A stretch of DNA of 52,106 bases from Paratrimastix pyriformis (GCA_027972325.1 JAPMOS010000206.1:1-52106); one strand, 5' to 3'; counted from the first letter of the stretch, positions 36,836 through 49,079 are shown. A program made the numbers and translations. Notes: generated by a model not told the origin, from the letters alone.

Positions 36836-38172
36836 TCTTATACGAATGCTCGAGGAGGGGGGTGGGGGTGAAATCGTTGGAGGGGCCGGATAATCGGGCT
36901 CGGGGGGGGGGGGGAGGGAGGGGGCTGCGTGCATTTCCAGTTTTCTCCCAGAGGATCCCCAAAACCGGCTCTCGCTCACCCCCCCCCCCCCCGTTCATGA
37001 ACGCCCTGTGCACTCTGGGTTCTTGTCGACGCCCCGTCCATACAAAACCGGAAACACCAGCCTTAACAGAATCAGCGGCCACATTCCTAAAAGTTTCTGA
37101 AGATGACAAAAAAGAATACCGGAAAGACAGACTCTCTCCCAAAGAACGTGCCGCATCTGCAACATCCCAGAGAAGGATCTTCCATCTGACCAGACGGTCA
37201 GACAGGCATCTCAGGGGCCAGATATCTGAAATTCTAAGGATGAGCCGCTGCCAGACGTCCCAACAACCAACAAACCGGTAGTTATTTCCGACACCAGACA
37301 GGGCCCACCTCCGAGGCAAAGCACTCTGTCCAGCCGGGAGACTATGATCAAAGCATGATTAGAAACTCTCCATCCATCTTCCTCCATCCACAGACCAACG
37401 AGACATCGGCTAGACATACCACACCAACCTGAGGGCAGCCGCCACCCAATGCAGCCACCACACCAAGCCGGCACACCATCCAACCACAGTTGGAAAGTAG
37501 GGGCGCTCAGCCCACCAGAAAACGCGGGAGAAAACAGCCATCCCAACCCCCGCCAACCCTCCTGATCCCATCTCTCTCCCGTCCACCACCGGCCCCTTCG
37601 CCCCTTCCAGAGGTCTTCCCCCTCTCCGTACCAGCATTCCCAGTTCTCATTACCAGTCTTTATCCAACCCAGACAACCACGCTTCTCGCCCCTCTCTTTT
37701 GGATCAACTACATTTACCCCTTTATTAATTCCCCACCCAATTCCCGTTCCCCTCCTTCTTGTCTGTGATATCTCCACCCACTCCAATTTTACCTTCCACC
37801 TCTCTCCACCAATTCCACCATCTGTTCCACCCCTCAGTTGCATAATGATTCCCCTCCCCATTCCAACCAAGCCCCCATCCCCTTCTTTCCCTTTTCCCAT
37901 ATCCCCTCGCCCCCTTTCCCCTCGTTTTTCGGTATTCAATACATCGTGCCCCCAAACAAAACTCGCGATTACACGATCCACCTCTCCAATTGCGCCCACC
38001 CCTTCCATTATTCTCCACCCAGTCCCCTTTCTGCACCCTTTACCAGCTCCCTTCCACTCGTTTTCAGACAGTGCCAACACAGAAGGACAGGGAGAAATAG
38101 GGGGGGGGGGCCGATGATCACAGCAGCTGCCCACCCCCACGCACCCGTCCACAACCCGCCCAGCACCTACAC
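36836..38172. other. Intergenic stretch with homopolymers, no gene supported
   Basis: Contains a G run at 36904-36915, a C run near 36980-36993 and a G run at 38100-38110. Between 37.3 and 38.1 kb the plus strand is pyrimidine-rich. The minus strand is correspondingly Gly/Trp-rich when translated, resembling the 5' region of the LINE at 2.2-3.6 kb in composition but not in alignable sequence. No catalytic motif or splice-supported exon is seen. Confidence 0.4.
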
Positions 38173-38932
38173 TCACAGCCCGCCCGTATCCGCAACAACA
38201 ACAGCCCCCACTTCCTGCCCCCTCCGCGCCATAGCCCGGGCCCTGGGGACCTCGTCGGTCGGGATGCGGAGGACGAAGCCCCCGTCCCACCGCCCCGAAT
38301 CCAAATCGCGATCCTTCAGTTTGATTTGGTCCGGGGCGGTGAGACCGCTCGTCGCAAACCACCGCATCACGTCGGCCACCGATCTGCAACCAGCCGGCCG
38401 CAGCACGATGACCGTCTTGCCAGGCACATTCTCGAACTGCTCCGACCGCTCCCCGGCAAAAATCGGCCGGCGACCCGCCACGACCGATGGCCACACTGGC
38501 GGGCCCCTCACCACACATAGCACACGGAACACCTTCATCATAGGGTCTTGCACCTACCAAGAGATGATCATTCCCAACCCCCACCTGACAGACCTTGCCA
38601 TGAACTTGTTTCCCAGTCACAAAGCAGCCAGGATTGGCTTCCCTAATCGCTTTCAGGAGCAACTCCAGGGAGAAGTCCCCAACAATCGTAGTGGCTGAGC
38701 GCGACTCAGGTAATTCCTCCATTCGGTGGTCCAGGATGTCCAATCCCTTCACCCCACAAAACTTGTCCAATAGCTCTAAATCGTCTTCATAGATGAGCAC
38801 CTCAAAGGAGGGGTAGGAGCCCTCCACAAGCGGCTCAGCGAATCCATCCCTCTCCATTGCCAATGTCAAGTTTCGATAGTTGGGCGAGGACGAGTCCAGA
38901 GGCTTCTTGAAACGAACCGGAACACGGACTCT
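38173..38932 (-). CDS. Unrecognised gene G, 3' exons
   Basis: Minus strand. One exon (38594-38932) follows a 3' splice site CTTTTGTCGCAG and reads VRVPVRFKKPLDSSSPNYRN, VLIYEDDLELLDKFCGVKGL, TTIVGDFSLELLLKAIREAN. A 40-nt intron (38554-38593) follows, then a last exon with VQDPMMKVFRVLCVVRGPPV, ERSEQFENVPGKTVIVLRPA, VADVMRWFATSGLTAPDQIK and a stop at 38173. The upstream intron carries DIRS-B, and the 5' exon lies beyond it at 51.2 kb. Family unknown; no domain claimed. It looks like a real host gene by exon structure. Confidence 0.6.
38554..38593 (-). other. 40-nt intron of gene G
   Basis: GTCTGTCAGG ... CATCTCTTGGTAG. Removing it joins HGK to VQDPMMKVFRVL in one frame. Very short for a spliceosomal intron. 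Confidence 0.65.
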
Positions 38933-39023
38933 CTGCGACAAAAGAGACATCATCCAACAAACTACCAGTAAGACCACGATCACATTGATAGGGCCAGGAC
39001 AGAGAGTTACACGAATATAGGAG

Positions 39024-39131
39024 GAGTAGAGATATTCTCTACTCGTTTGAAGTGATGCGTTCGGCGCATCTTCCTACCTCGCGCAAAGAAGAAAAGAATC
39101 AACCGGATACCGGCACGAATAGCCAGCTACA
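39024..39131 (+). repeat. DIRS-B left inverted terminal repeat
   Basis: Begins GAGTAGAGATATTCTCTACTC (palindromic except its centre), then GTTTGAAGTGATGCGTTCGG; complement found at 50982-51090. The outer tip 39001-39023 is unique and recurs in the internal complementary region. Confidence 0.8.
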
Positions 39132-39203
39132 CCCCGGTTCGCGCACAAGGCGCACCATTCCATCTTCTAGTTCGGGAACTCCCGCTGGGAGGATGGGTGG
39201 GAC

Positions 39204-39342
39204 CGAGTAGAGAATATCTCTACTCCTCCTATATTCGTGTAACTCTCTGTTTTGGGTCGATACTTCCCAAAACTTAAGTTACACTCTAGGGAACACTTTA
39301 TTGTGTTCCTCGGAGTAGAGATATTCTCTACTCGTTTGAAGT
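39204..39342. repeat. DIRS-B internal complementary region
   Basis: Consists of the complement of the left tip (39001-39046) joined to the complement of the right tip (51061-51152) at CTCTCT|GTTTTGGG. This is the circular-junction copy expected for DIRS, next to the 3' end of the element. Confidence 0.82.
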
Positions 39343-39589
39343 CAGGAGAGATCACAAGCCTCACGAACGAGGCACCACCACACCCCGCAGCGAGAGTCGC
39401 CTAGCGGAGGAACCCCGCCCGAGCGCGGGGAGCAGACGCAAAGAAAAATAAAAGGAGAAACCACACTCTTATTGGGAAAACCACAACAGGTTACTACTTA
39501 CTCAAGCCGGCGCTGACCGAGAAAGAAAGAAAGCGCCGCCACCAACCCCCAACCCCTGACCGGCGACGCCAGCGGAGAACCCGAGGGAG

Positions 39590-40518
39590 TCAGGCGTAAA
39601 CTGCTGCCCCCAGCTGCTGCAGCTTTTGACTGCGCAGATAGAACCTTGTGAAGGTATCGGAGCGGGAGGACCAACGGAACTGAAGAAGCACGAGCGCTTC
39701 CGGAATCCCGGCCTCCAACGCTCGAGAAGAACCCATACCTCTCAGACAATGAGGTTTGAACTTCACCGGATCAATCCCGGCTTCCAGCATGAGCTTCTTG
39801 ACGCAAGAGCGAGCCACTTCGCCGTGCACGGCGATCCCGACCGGAAGCTCACGAACAGAGGCTCCTTCGGGGCCGCCAACGGGCGCCTCTCCAGGAGCTC
39901 CTCCACCGCTGCCACCGCGCAACGGCATGGGTGCTCTGGGCAAGCGGGAATAGGCTGCGTTACCCACAACATCGCGCGAGACTCCTTTGTCAGCGCGCGA
40001 AAACGCAGCGCATCCTTGCCAACATCGGACCGAGACAGGTCGATGCGCACCTGGTCCGCCTTGCGGAGCCCGAAAATCAAGAGAAGAGCAGAGACCTTGG
40101 CCACCAGACGCCAATCCTCGAGCCCGTCGTTGGCCCCCCAGCGGTCGAACAAGGACCATATCAGACCCAAATCTGGGTGGTCTGAGTACCGGGGAACCTC
40201 AGGGCGAACCTTCCGAACTCCGGTCATCAGAGCGGAAACCGTCGGCTCTTCCCCGACAGCGAAGCCCAAAATCGGCTTCAGACTCGTCGAAATCGCAGCC
40301 ACACGGGTCTTGCAGGCTGAGTAGCCCAGGTGGAGCTCCGCCTGCTCGTCAGCGACGAAATTGGCCGTCTGAATGGCCAGGGCTGTCCGGTCCCGTACAC
40401 ACGGGTCCCGACCCCCCCGCTCGCACCATGAACAATAGCGTTTCCAAGCGGCGGCATAGGCCCTCTGGGTCGAGATTTCCAGGCGTCCACCGATAAGGCT
40501 TTGCGCCCGGACCGACAA
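39590..40518 (-). CDS. DIRS-B tyrosine recombinase
   Basis: SAM-like N-terminal part (STQRAYAAAWKRYCSWCERG), helical core (SALLLIFGLRKADQVRIDLS, first Arg box), and a C-terminal box KFKPHCLRGMGSSRALEAGI (H-x-x-R) with FRWSSRSDTFTRFYLR holding the likely nucleophilic Tyr. Parts lie in two overlapping frames; fossil. It would have integrated the circular cDNA. Confidence 0.78.
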
Positions 40519-40627
40519 ACCGTCAGGGAGCCTTGAGCGGAAGGGAGCAGCCGAGGTTCCCCCACATCAGGCAGAGCCTCCTCCTCAGCAGAGGAATCCG
40601 CCTCGATCCCGACCTCGTCGCAACAAT

Positions 40628-42357
40628 CTACCCAGCAATCCGGGCACTCGAGCTCCTCGGCTCGACGCCCTCCCACCCCGAGGGAAGGAGGGAGACCAGT
40701 TCGTCCGACGGGACGGTCAGACGCGGGCCGAAGGCCAGCCTGGCCTGTTCCCGTACCCGAGGATGGCCCGACAGTCGCACCACCCAGACTGGCCAAGACG
40801 GAGCACCCAACGGAGCACGGTTGAGGGTGGACTGCGGCAGAAACAGGTCCGGCGACACTGGCAGCCGCAAGGGCGGCCGGACCAGCAGGCGCAGAAGCAG
40901 GGGCCACCACGGTTGCGATGGCCACACTGGGACGCAAACCACCGCAGTCGCTCGCTGGGACGCCAGCCTCCGCAGGAGAGGCAAAAGAAGGGAGAAAGGA
41001 GGATTGCACCAAGCCAGGACCTTCGAAAATCCTGCTTGAGAGCGTCGACCGCCTCGCAACCCACCTCCGACAGGCGCGACCACCACCGGGGAGCAAATGG
41101 TTTCCCGCCGTGGCAAAGGCATCCACCTGAAACGGACCCCACAGCGACGAGACCACCCGAAACACCTCCGGGTGGAGCATCCAGTCCTCCGGGTCGAGCC
41201 ACCGCGACAGGAAGTCCGGGCGGCGGTTCTCGCAACCCGGCACGTGTTGAGTCACCAACCGGATCCCCAACTCGGTGACCAGAGCAAAGAGCCGTCGCAA
41301 CCCCGCATTCATTTCGGGGACATGCTCTTCCACTTGGACACACTCCAGACCACTGCACTGTTGTCGCAGCGCCAAAGCACCTGCTGGCCCCTCACCAGGG
41401 GCGCCAGAGCCCTGAGCGTCAGGATGCCCGCCTCCAACTCGAGGGGGAAATCGAATGGGGACACAGCTCCGGAGGCCAGATGCCCCTGGTCTCCTGGTAT
41501 AGGCCACGGTTTGTCCGAAGAATCCCCGCCCACGCGAAGAAAGACGCGTCCGTCTGGATGACAACCTGGGGGCGCGGCAGCGAAAGACGCACCGTTGAAG
41601 CCCTTCAGATTGTCCCTCCACCACTCGAGGTCCGCACGCGACAAGTCGTCGAGAACCGTGCGAGCCTCCCACCCCCGGGGAACGTCTCGTTCTGGACGCC
41701 AACCGGAGAAGGTTGTGAGTGTAAAGGTGGGTCGGGAGAACCGCGTCCCGCAGACAGGAGAGCGAACCTGCCAGTCTGGCGAGCTCCCTCACCGAGAAAG
41801 GCCTGTCCTGGCCCCTTCCCAAGGCTCCCTTGATCAACTCCAAGGTCGCCACCACCTTGTGAGGGGGGAACCCGGAAGGACATCCTGACCGAGTCCACTA
41901 ACATGCCCAAATGCTCGAGGCACGTCGTTGGGGACTTCGTGCACTTCTTCACATTGAAGACGAAGCCCAACTCGGTCAGGAGCAGCACAACGAAAACTGT
42001 GTGCCGAAGAGCCTCCTCCTTCGAGGACCCGACAATCATGATATCGTCGAGGTAAATGGAAATCCTGACACCTCGAAACCTGATCTCCGCAATCGGGACC
42101 CTCATGAGCTTGGTAAAGACTCGAGGGGCAACGTTGAGGCCAAAAGGCATGGCCACGAACGCCCAGGTCTTCCCCTCCCACTCGAAGCAAAGGTACCTCG
42201 AGGTGGCGGGAGGCAAAGGGACGTGGAGATAGGCCTTGGAAAAATCCAAGCTCATCAGCCACTCGCCCTTCTGGATCAGGGCCGCCGCCACTGACAAGCC
42301 CTCCACCCTGAAGTGAGGGCAGGAGACGTACTCGTTCAGTGGGGCGGCATTGATCAC
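40628..42357 (-). CDS. DIRS-B RT / RNase H / methyltransferase-like region
   Basis: RT boxes: WLMSLDFSKAYLHVPLP, VAMPFGLNVAPRVFTKLMRV and ISIYLDDIMIVGS (YLDD). RNase H-like region around 41.3-41.7 kb (VLWRCDNSAVVWSVSKW). Dam-like methyltransferase piece with WCNPPFSLLLPLLRRL and PVWPSQPWWPLLLRL at about 40.85-41.02 kb. Spread over several frames; fossil. Confidence 0.8.
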
Positions 42358-42570
42358 CCCCCTCCTCCCGCCGTCCTTCTTGGACCGTGAAGAGAGGGAG
42401 GACCGCCCTGGCGAACGAAGGGGCCACCTCCTTCACGGCACCTGCCTCCCTGAAGGCAAAGATTTCCTCCCCTAAGGCAGCCGAGTCCTCGGCCGAAAGC
42501 GGAATCTGAGAGGACCGGATGCAATGTTCCGGGGGAGAGGAGAGCCACTCCAGCTCGAGACCCCGCCCAA

Positions 42571-45235
42571 TCACCCCACGGCTCCAATCCGACTGGAACC
42601 GCAGCCCGTCCCAGGCCGCCTGAAACCTGTTGAGACGGCCCCCCACTGGAGATGAGCCGGCCGAGACTCGATTGAGCTCCAAGGCCTGGTCCAGAGACAA
42701 GGACGCCGACTGCGCCCACACCCTCTCGGCCAAGACCCCGGGGACGCGCCCCCGCAAAGTCTGGGCCCTCCAGTGAGGGGACCTCCGGAGAAAGTCGAGA
42801 GGACCGACTCCAGAGTCAGGTCACCCGGGGGCAACCCAGCCGCGAGAGCCTGCTCCTCTGGAGACCGAAACGGCCCCAGGAAGAGAGACTCCGACACGGC
42901 CAGCCCGCCCGGGCGCGAAATGTCGACGCAAGTCGGCACAAGTTCTCTCCCCGCCCCCAGAGACGATCGAAGGGACGACGCCATCATATTCGGGCGGTAG
43001 GGGAGCGGCGATCTACTTTTATGGAACGGAGCGCCCCGTCCACGGCCCGCCTGTTGAGGAGGGTGCGGGGCCGGAGGGCGAGGAGGCGCAGCCGGTCGAG
43101 ACTCGGGGCCTTCGGACGGGGCTCCTGGCGCGGGCGCTTCTGCTGACGATTGCGGGGCCGGAAGGGGCGCTGAGACCCTTCGCCACGGCGGGAGAGGCTC
43201 TCTCCACCTTGTCCCCCTCGACAGTGGCCTTTTGACCGTCCAGCTGAGCGGCCACCACCTCGGGGCCCAGAGAAGCCGCGCAGGGTCCGGCAGCTTGGCT
43301 TGGACTGCCGGCTGGTCCGCGTAGAGGGACCTCTCGGAGAGTTTCTTGGCGATCCAAGCTTTAAGCTTAGACCAAGAAACCACGGCGGCCCAGATCTTCC
43401 TCAACTTGTTAGTCTCCGTGGAGGCTTCCGCGTTGATCTGGGCCGCCACCACCCCCAGCGTGGAGAGGCAATCCCCGATGAGGGGACGGACGCGCTCCAG
43501 CAGCCGACCGGCCACAAGTTGCGCAGCCGGCTGCAGGTCGGGTCCCAGCGCCTCAGCCACCGCCCCAGGGAGAGCGGCCTCAAGTCCCTTGAGGCCGAGG
43601 CGGGTGAGCTCCAGGCCCCTCGCCTTAAGCAACAAGAACTGTACGTGGGTACGAATGCGGCGCGAGTCCACCTCGCGCCGACGTTGGGCGTCCGCGGTCT
43701 CACCCCGCGCGCACTCCTCAGGTGGAGTCAACGGCGCTCCCAGGGGAAAACCCCTGGGGCAGGGAAGTCGTAACATATCGGCCAGACAGCTCCGCTGAAT
43801 ATTATCAGCGATTTCGTCTGGCCACTCGGACCGGAGGTCAGGGATCGCTGCCACCAGCAGCTCCCGCGCCCGCGCAACCACATCCGGAGGCACCGTCGAC
43901 AAGTTGACGGTAGCCCCACCAAATTCGGCGAGATCAACAGCCGCGGCCAAAGGAAAATGGGGGACAAGGGGTCAGCGACCCCCTGTCTTAGGCACCCCAC
44001 CCGCCGAAGGTAGTCCTTGTAGGACTCCTTAGCGGGTGGGAGAACGCCAGGCGGTACAACCGCCGCCCCACCGGTTTGGGCCGCGAGGGCCGCGAACCGT
44101 TCCTCCATGAGCCGGAAGAGGAGAGCCACCTCAGGCGACGTGCCCGGAGGCAACGACAAGCTCCCACAAGCGGGGCCGAGGAAAGGGCACCACCCTGCCC
44201 GAGTTGGGACGAGGGCAAGCCGAAGGCGCAACCCGAAGGTACAGGGGTACACGTGGCCGTGGCCACCGGGGCACCCCAGCGAGGAGGGGGGCCGCCGGAA
44301 GCGGAGTGCACGTGGCCGACACAGCTGGGGGGGCCCCCCGCGAAACGGGAAGGCGGCGCAGCCGCAGGCTCCCCGACGAGGGGGGAGTGGACATAAGGCC
44401 CGCGCTCGAAGAGCGCAGAGGGTTCCTGGCCAGGTAGGCGGCCAGGGTCAAAGCATTAGGGGCCTGAGAAGCCAGAGGCGAACGAAGCGGAGGACGAGGC
44501 GATGGCGGCGGCCGGGGCGAAGACGGAGGCGACTCGTAGACCGGGTAGACTCCCAAGGAATTCCAGAGAGGGAACCGAAGAGGCCGAAGACTCCTCGTCA
44601 GAAGAGTCGGCCGAGGGGCGTTCCCGCGGCCGAGTGCGGCCACAAGCCTGGTGCGGCGGGGACTCGAGGGCCGCGGGCAGGCGGACCGGGGCGGGGACAA
44701 GGGGCCGGCGGAGGAGGAATCCGCGGAAAGTGGAGCCCCTCCTCGAGGAGAGAAGCAAGACCCCCGGGCGAAGAGGGCCAGCCGTGGGCCATCGAGGGCA
44801 AGGCCGAGGGCGGGGAGTGGGGGCGCCAGAGCAACCCCAGCCCCGCCAGGCGTCGAAGACGAGGCGCGCGCGGAGGCCGAGGCCGGAGCCCCGGATTGGA
44901 CGAAGGGCGAGGGAGAGCGGGAGCCGCCGCACCACTCGCAACGCCCGCCGCAGGCAAGAGGCGCCACGCCCGCCGCAGGCAAGAGAGGCGCAACGCCAGC
45001 CGCAGGCAAGAGAGCCGCCGGAGCCGGAGCCGATGGCGTGACGGCCGCCGCCACCGGGGCAGGAGCCACCGGGGAGGAAGCCACCGTGGCGGAAACAACC
45101 GCGGGAGGTGCGGGACGCGGGACGTCGGGCACCGGAGGCGCCGGCGCGGCCGAAAGCCTCGCCCCAGCAAACTGGCCAAGAGAAAGGTCGGCCCTACCGA
45201 GCGGACCGGGATCAGATGAGATGATGTGAAGGAGG
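42571..45235 (-). CDS. DIRS-B gag-like protein
   Basis: The main frame (42571-43950) has VAAAIPDLRSEWPDEIADNI, RRIRTHVQFLLLKARGLELT, LERVRPLIGDCLSTLGVVAA and TNKLRKIWAAVVSWSKLKAW, a helical protein typical of DIRS gag, then a Pro-rich tail. Upstream (44.1-45.2 kb) is a Pro/Ala/Ser-rich N-terminal part with short repeats (ALLPAAGVAPL). DIRS-C is inserted in or just before this N-terminal part. Frames change; fossil. Confidence 0.6.
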
Positions 45236-45295
45236 TAGGTCCTTCCTATGTCGGACCTCCAGCCCCTTTCGCTCCGCCCCTTTTCTCCTTCCTCA

Positions 45296-45423
45296 CCCAG
45301 GAAGGACATGATGGAGTTTGCTCTCGTGTTTACACCAAAACCGCATCTTTAAAGATAATTAAAATTTTGATAATATCCCCCGGCATAGGGCTCGCTACTC
45401 CCGCTTTCTTTGCGGTTTCGCAC
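45296..45423 (+). repeat. DIRS-C left inverted terminal repeat
   Basis: 128 bp from CCCAGGAAGGACATGATGG to GGTTTCGCAC; complement at 50285-50412. Confidence 0.9.
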
Positions 45424-45899
45424 ACTTTCATGTCTACACCACTGTCTGTCTTCGGCCGCCGACGACCACCTCCTGGCTGCCCTCGAGAAAGGGGCAGAAA
45501 AGAAGCAGCGCACGCACAAGAAGGCTGCCCTCAAGAAGCCTTGTGCACCTGGTGCGTCAGCTGCGGAACCCATGGAGCTGGACGAGTCGGCTGGTTCATT
45601 GGCCCCCGCAGGACCTGCGCCTCAAGGGCAAGCGCCTGTGACTGGCGAGGCTGCGGGGATGGTTGGTTCTTCAGTTTCTGGAGAGGAGTCAGGGCTGCTG
45701 CTCCTGCTGCTTCGGCGCCCGCCTCTCTTGGTGCTTCGGCTTCTTCTGGTGCCGTGGCCTCTTCTGGGCCGGGTGCGCCCCAAGTGCCAGTTTGGCTTCT
45801 TCTGGTTCAAGTACGGCCCCTTTTCGGTGCCGTCGAAGGAGGCCCTCGCTATCATAGCGGCGGCAATGCCGCCTTTTCAACGAGGTCTGTGTCAATCAC

Positions 45900-46809
45900 A
45901 TGCACGCACTCACTGTACCCGGTCCGATAGCCTCGGCTCCTTCTGCGAGCGGGGTACCTGACTGTGGAGAGCCGGGAGAATCCGAGGAAGACGCGGAGAA
46001 ATCCGTGTCGTCTGAGGATGACCTTCCCGCAGATCTCTTTGCCCCGGCGGCGCAGGGCGAAGTACCCGAGAGCGTTCGGCTCTGGGTGGGAAGAGGCAGG
46101 GAGGCTCTGACAAGAGCTCCCTTGGCCAAGAGTATCCTTCAAGCTCTTTTGAAGAAGTATCCTGCCTTGGGCTTCGATTATCGGCACCCACTGGCTGAGC
46201 CTGAGAAGCTCGGGCTGGATTTACCTGCCCTCCGGAAGACCCCGCTGGGCGCGCCGGAGGTTGCTTCCTCCTCGAAGCCCAGTGGGCCGATCTTATGTTG
46301 ATGCGCCGCATGCTGGTTCCAGCTTTGATGGAGGTCTCGGGCACTGCTGACCCGGATCCAGACGTGATTCAGGGTCACTTGGGGCGCTTGTCCCAGGTCC
46401 TTGAAGTGGCCCTCTCCCGGGTTGAGAGGACCCGCCGTGATCGATTGGTTCAGCATGTCCACCCGGGGCTCCTCCTCGCTAAGGGCGCGCCCCTGAGGAC
46501 GCGATGTTCTTGGCCGAGGACCTGTCTGCGCTGGAGAACCGCGCGGAGCGGTTGAAGGTGGCTCAGCAGGCCCCCACGCTCGCGGAAGCTTCGAAGCTTC
46601 CCCAAGGTCCAGCCTCGGCCTGCGGCCCCAGGTTCCGTGGGCGGCCGAATGCCCCGCGGCGTCATTTCGCTCAACGTCGAGGACGCCCGATGGCCGCCGC
46701 TACTGCTGCTGGCGCCGCCCCTGCCGCCGCCCCTGTGGCCAACACTAAGCGTGCGCGAGTTGAAGCCAAACAGGAAGCTGCTCCTTATCTTCGTCCCTTC
46801 GGGGGTTGA
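45900..46809 (+). CDS. DIRS-C gag-like protein
   Basis: Segments include VPDCGEPGESEEDAEKSVSS, LPADLFAPAAQGEVPESVRL, AKSILQALLKKYPALGFDYR, LMRRMLVPALMEVSGTADPD and LAEDLSALENRAERLKVAQQ, ending in an Arg/Gly/Ala-rich basic tail. The helical middle and basic end resemble DIRS gag proteins in layout. Coding crosses overlapping frames; fossil. Confidence 0.55.
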
Positions 46810-46899
46810 GAGGGAGGGTCAGGAGGGGCGCTGGCCTTAGCGGAGCGGGGTCGACGCTCCCGGAAGCGGGCCTCGCCCCTTCACGGGGATGCCCTGTGA

Positions 46900-48904
46900 T
46901 CATCAAAGAAAAGAAGCAGTCAGAGAATTGCTTTTTCGAAGAGTGTCTAGCCATTTGCGCCCAGACCTCGGAATTGAGGGACTTTCCAAAGAAACTGTCC
47001 TCAAGACTGGAGCAATGGCGGAAATTGGAATCCCCGAGTCGGGCCTTTGCCTTGAAAATCCTGGAAGAGGGTTTTCAGGTGGACTTCGAGGTTTGTCCGA
47101 AGAAAGCGTTCAGACCTCGTCCGGCGAAGCAGCTGTCACAGGCTGCCTCGATGGCCATCTCTCAGGAGGTGGCAGAAATGCTGGAGCTGGGGGCAGCAAG
47201 GGAGGTGGGGAGCCCGTTACCGGAGGGTCTCCTGATCCAGACCTTGTTTACGGTTCCGAAGGGGGATGGGACTTTACGTCCGATTCTCGATTGCCGTCCC
47301 AGCAATCAATATGTGGCCCCTCCATTTCAAGATGGAGGGGTTACAGGATGCCATGTGCCTTCTGAGGGAGGAAGACTTCTTAACGAAGTTGGACCTCAGA
47401 AAGGCTTACTGGCACATACCTGTGGCCCCGACCTCCCAACCCAGGCTTGCATTCGCCTGGGGCCGGCAAACGTTTGTGGCGACGGCCATGCCCTTTGGGG
47501 CGGCCCGGGCCCCGTTTACGTTCACCAAATTGATGAGGCCGGTTGTGGAGCAACTCCGGAGGGAGGGGGTGAGGATCGTTGTGTATCTCGACGATCTCCT
47601 CATTCTCTCCCGGACTCTGGAGGGGTCACAGCAGGATGTATTGAGGACTCTCAGATTACTCTGCGGCCTGGGCTTTGCAATCAGCCAGAGCAAGTCCGTC
47701 TTCACCGGGGTGAAGCAGATCATCTTCCTGGGGTTCCAGCTGGACTCCAGGAGGTTGAGGATTACCCTTCCGCCCGAGAGGGTCCAGGCCTTGTTGGCTA
47801 TGCTGAAGAGCCTGGAAGGGAAGAAAGTGGTCCAGACCCGTCGCTTGGCGCAGGTGCTGGGGTCATTGGTCTCGACCAGGCCGGCGGTGGTGCCGGCCTG
47901 CTTGCATCTCTTCCACCTGGAGAAGTGCAAGGTGAGAGGAGTGAGCAAGTCGGGGTGGCACGGGACATCGACACTGACCGACGAGGCTCGGAGAGAGCTG
48001 CTGTGGTGGTCCACGGCGATTCCCCTCAACGGTGCGTCCACAGCTCCGCCGAACCCGACGCGGGTGCTGCAGACCGACGCCAGCTCTATGGCGTGGGGAG
48101 CCACGCTGGAGAATGGTGCCGTACCCCTGGAGGCCAGGGGAACTGGCGGGAATCGGAGGGGAGACAGCGAGACATATAAACTGGCAGGAACTCAGTGCCC
48201 TGCTGTTCGGTCTCCGTGCGTTCCGTCCATTCTTGACGGCCGGCACGTGTCTGCGCTGGCAATCGGACTCGATGGTAGCTACCTCGGCGGTCCGAGCGTG
48301 GAGAACCTCGAGTCCTCACCTGCTGTCCCTGCTCTTGGAGCTTTGGGAGCTCTGCCAGGAAATGGGAGTGACGGTCGTCCCCGAGCATATTGCCGGGGTG
48401 ACCAATGTCCGGGCGGACTGGCTGTCGCGGATGACAGATTCGTCCGACTGGAAACTCAATCCCAGGCTCTTTGCCTGGGCCTGTCGGGAACTCCGTTATC
48501 GCCCCGAGCTCGACGCCTTCGCTACGATGAGCAACGCTCAGGTGGGGAGGTTTTGGAGCCTGCGGCCAGACCCTTGTGCCGAGGGCCAGGATGCCTTTGT
48601 CCAGGATTGGAACAAGCAGGCAGTCTATGCGAACCCACCGTTCAACCAAGTGGGCCGGGTATTGAGGTTGATCAGACTTCAGCGGGCCACGGCGATGCTG
48701 GTGTTGCCAGTGTGGAAGTCGGCCACATGGTGGCCGGATCTGATGGGCATGGTTCTCAGAGGGCCGCTGCTTCTCCCCAATACCGAGGAGACGTTCCTCC
48801 CCGGGTTGGGGAACTCGGTGGGAGTGGGCCCGGCTCACTGGAGAGCGATGGTTCTCCTGGTGACGGGGCGACCACTGAGGGAACGGACGATTCTTCGTCT
48901 GTAG
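46900..48904 (+). CDS. DIRS-C RT / RNase H / methyltransferase-like region
   Basis: RT boxes: EEDFLTKLDLRKAYWHIPV, ATAMPFGAARAPFTFTKLMR and IVVYLDDLLILSRT (YLDD), with a connection segment (TRRLAQVLGSLVSTRPAVVP). RNase H: RVLQTDASSMAWGATLENG, WQELSALLFGLRAF, LRWQSDSMVATSAV and EHIAGVTNVRADWLSRM. Then a Dam-like methyltransferase: ELDAFATMSNAQVGRFWSLR, VYANPPFNQVGRVLRLI (N-P-P-F box) and LPVWKSATWWPDLMG. This is the clearest set of DIRS1-type domains in the window. Two overlapping frames; fossil. Confidence 0.87.
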
Positions 48905-49079
48905 ACTGCTTCATCGAACTGGAGGACCTTCAGGATCCGGTGGCGCTCGGAAGAGTCGCGCCAGACATGTGTCCAATGTTCTGTCCGGAAGGGATGGACG
49001 AACGGGCGGTTTCTATCATGAAACACGCATGGTCCGGATCCCGGGCCAAGGCCATCTCCATTGCATGGCGGAGGTGGTC

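Noticed and set aside
44107-45219. Plus-strand frame of 370 codons, Arg/Gly-rich
   Set aside because: Shadow of the Pro/Ala-rich DIRS-B gag N-terminus; extreme Arg content and no domain.
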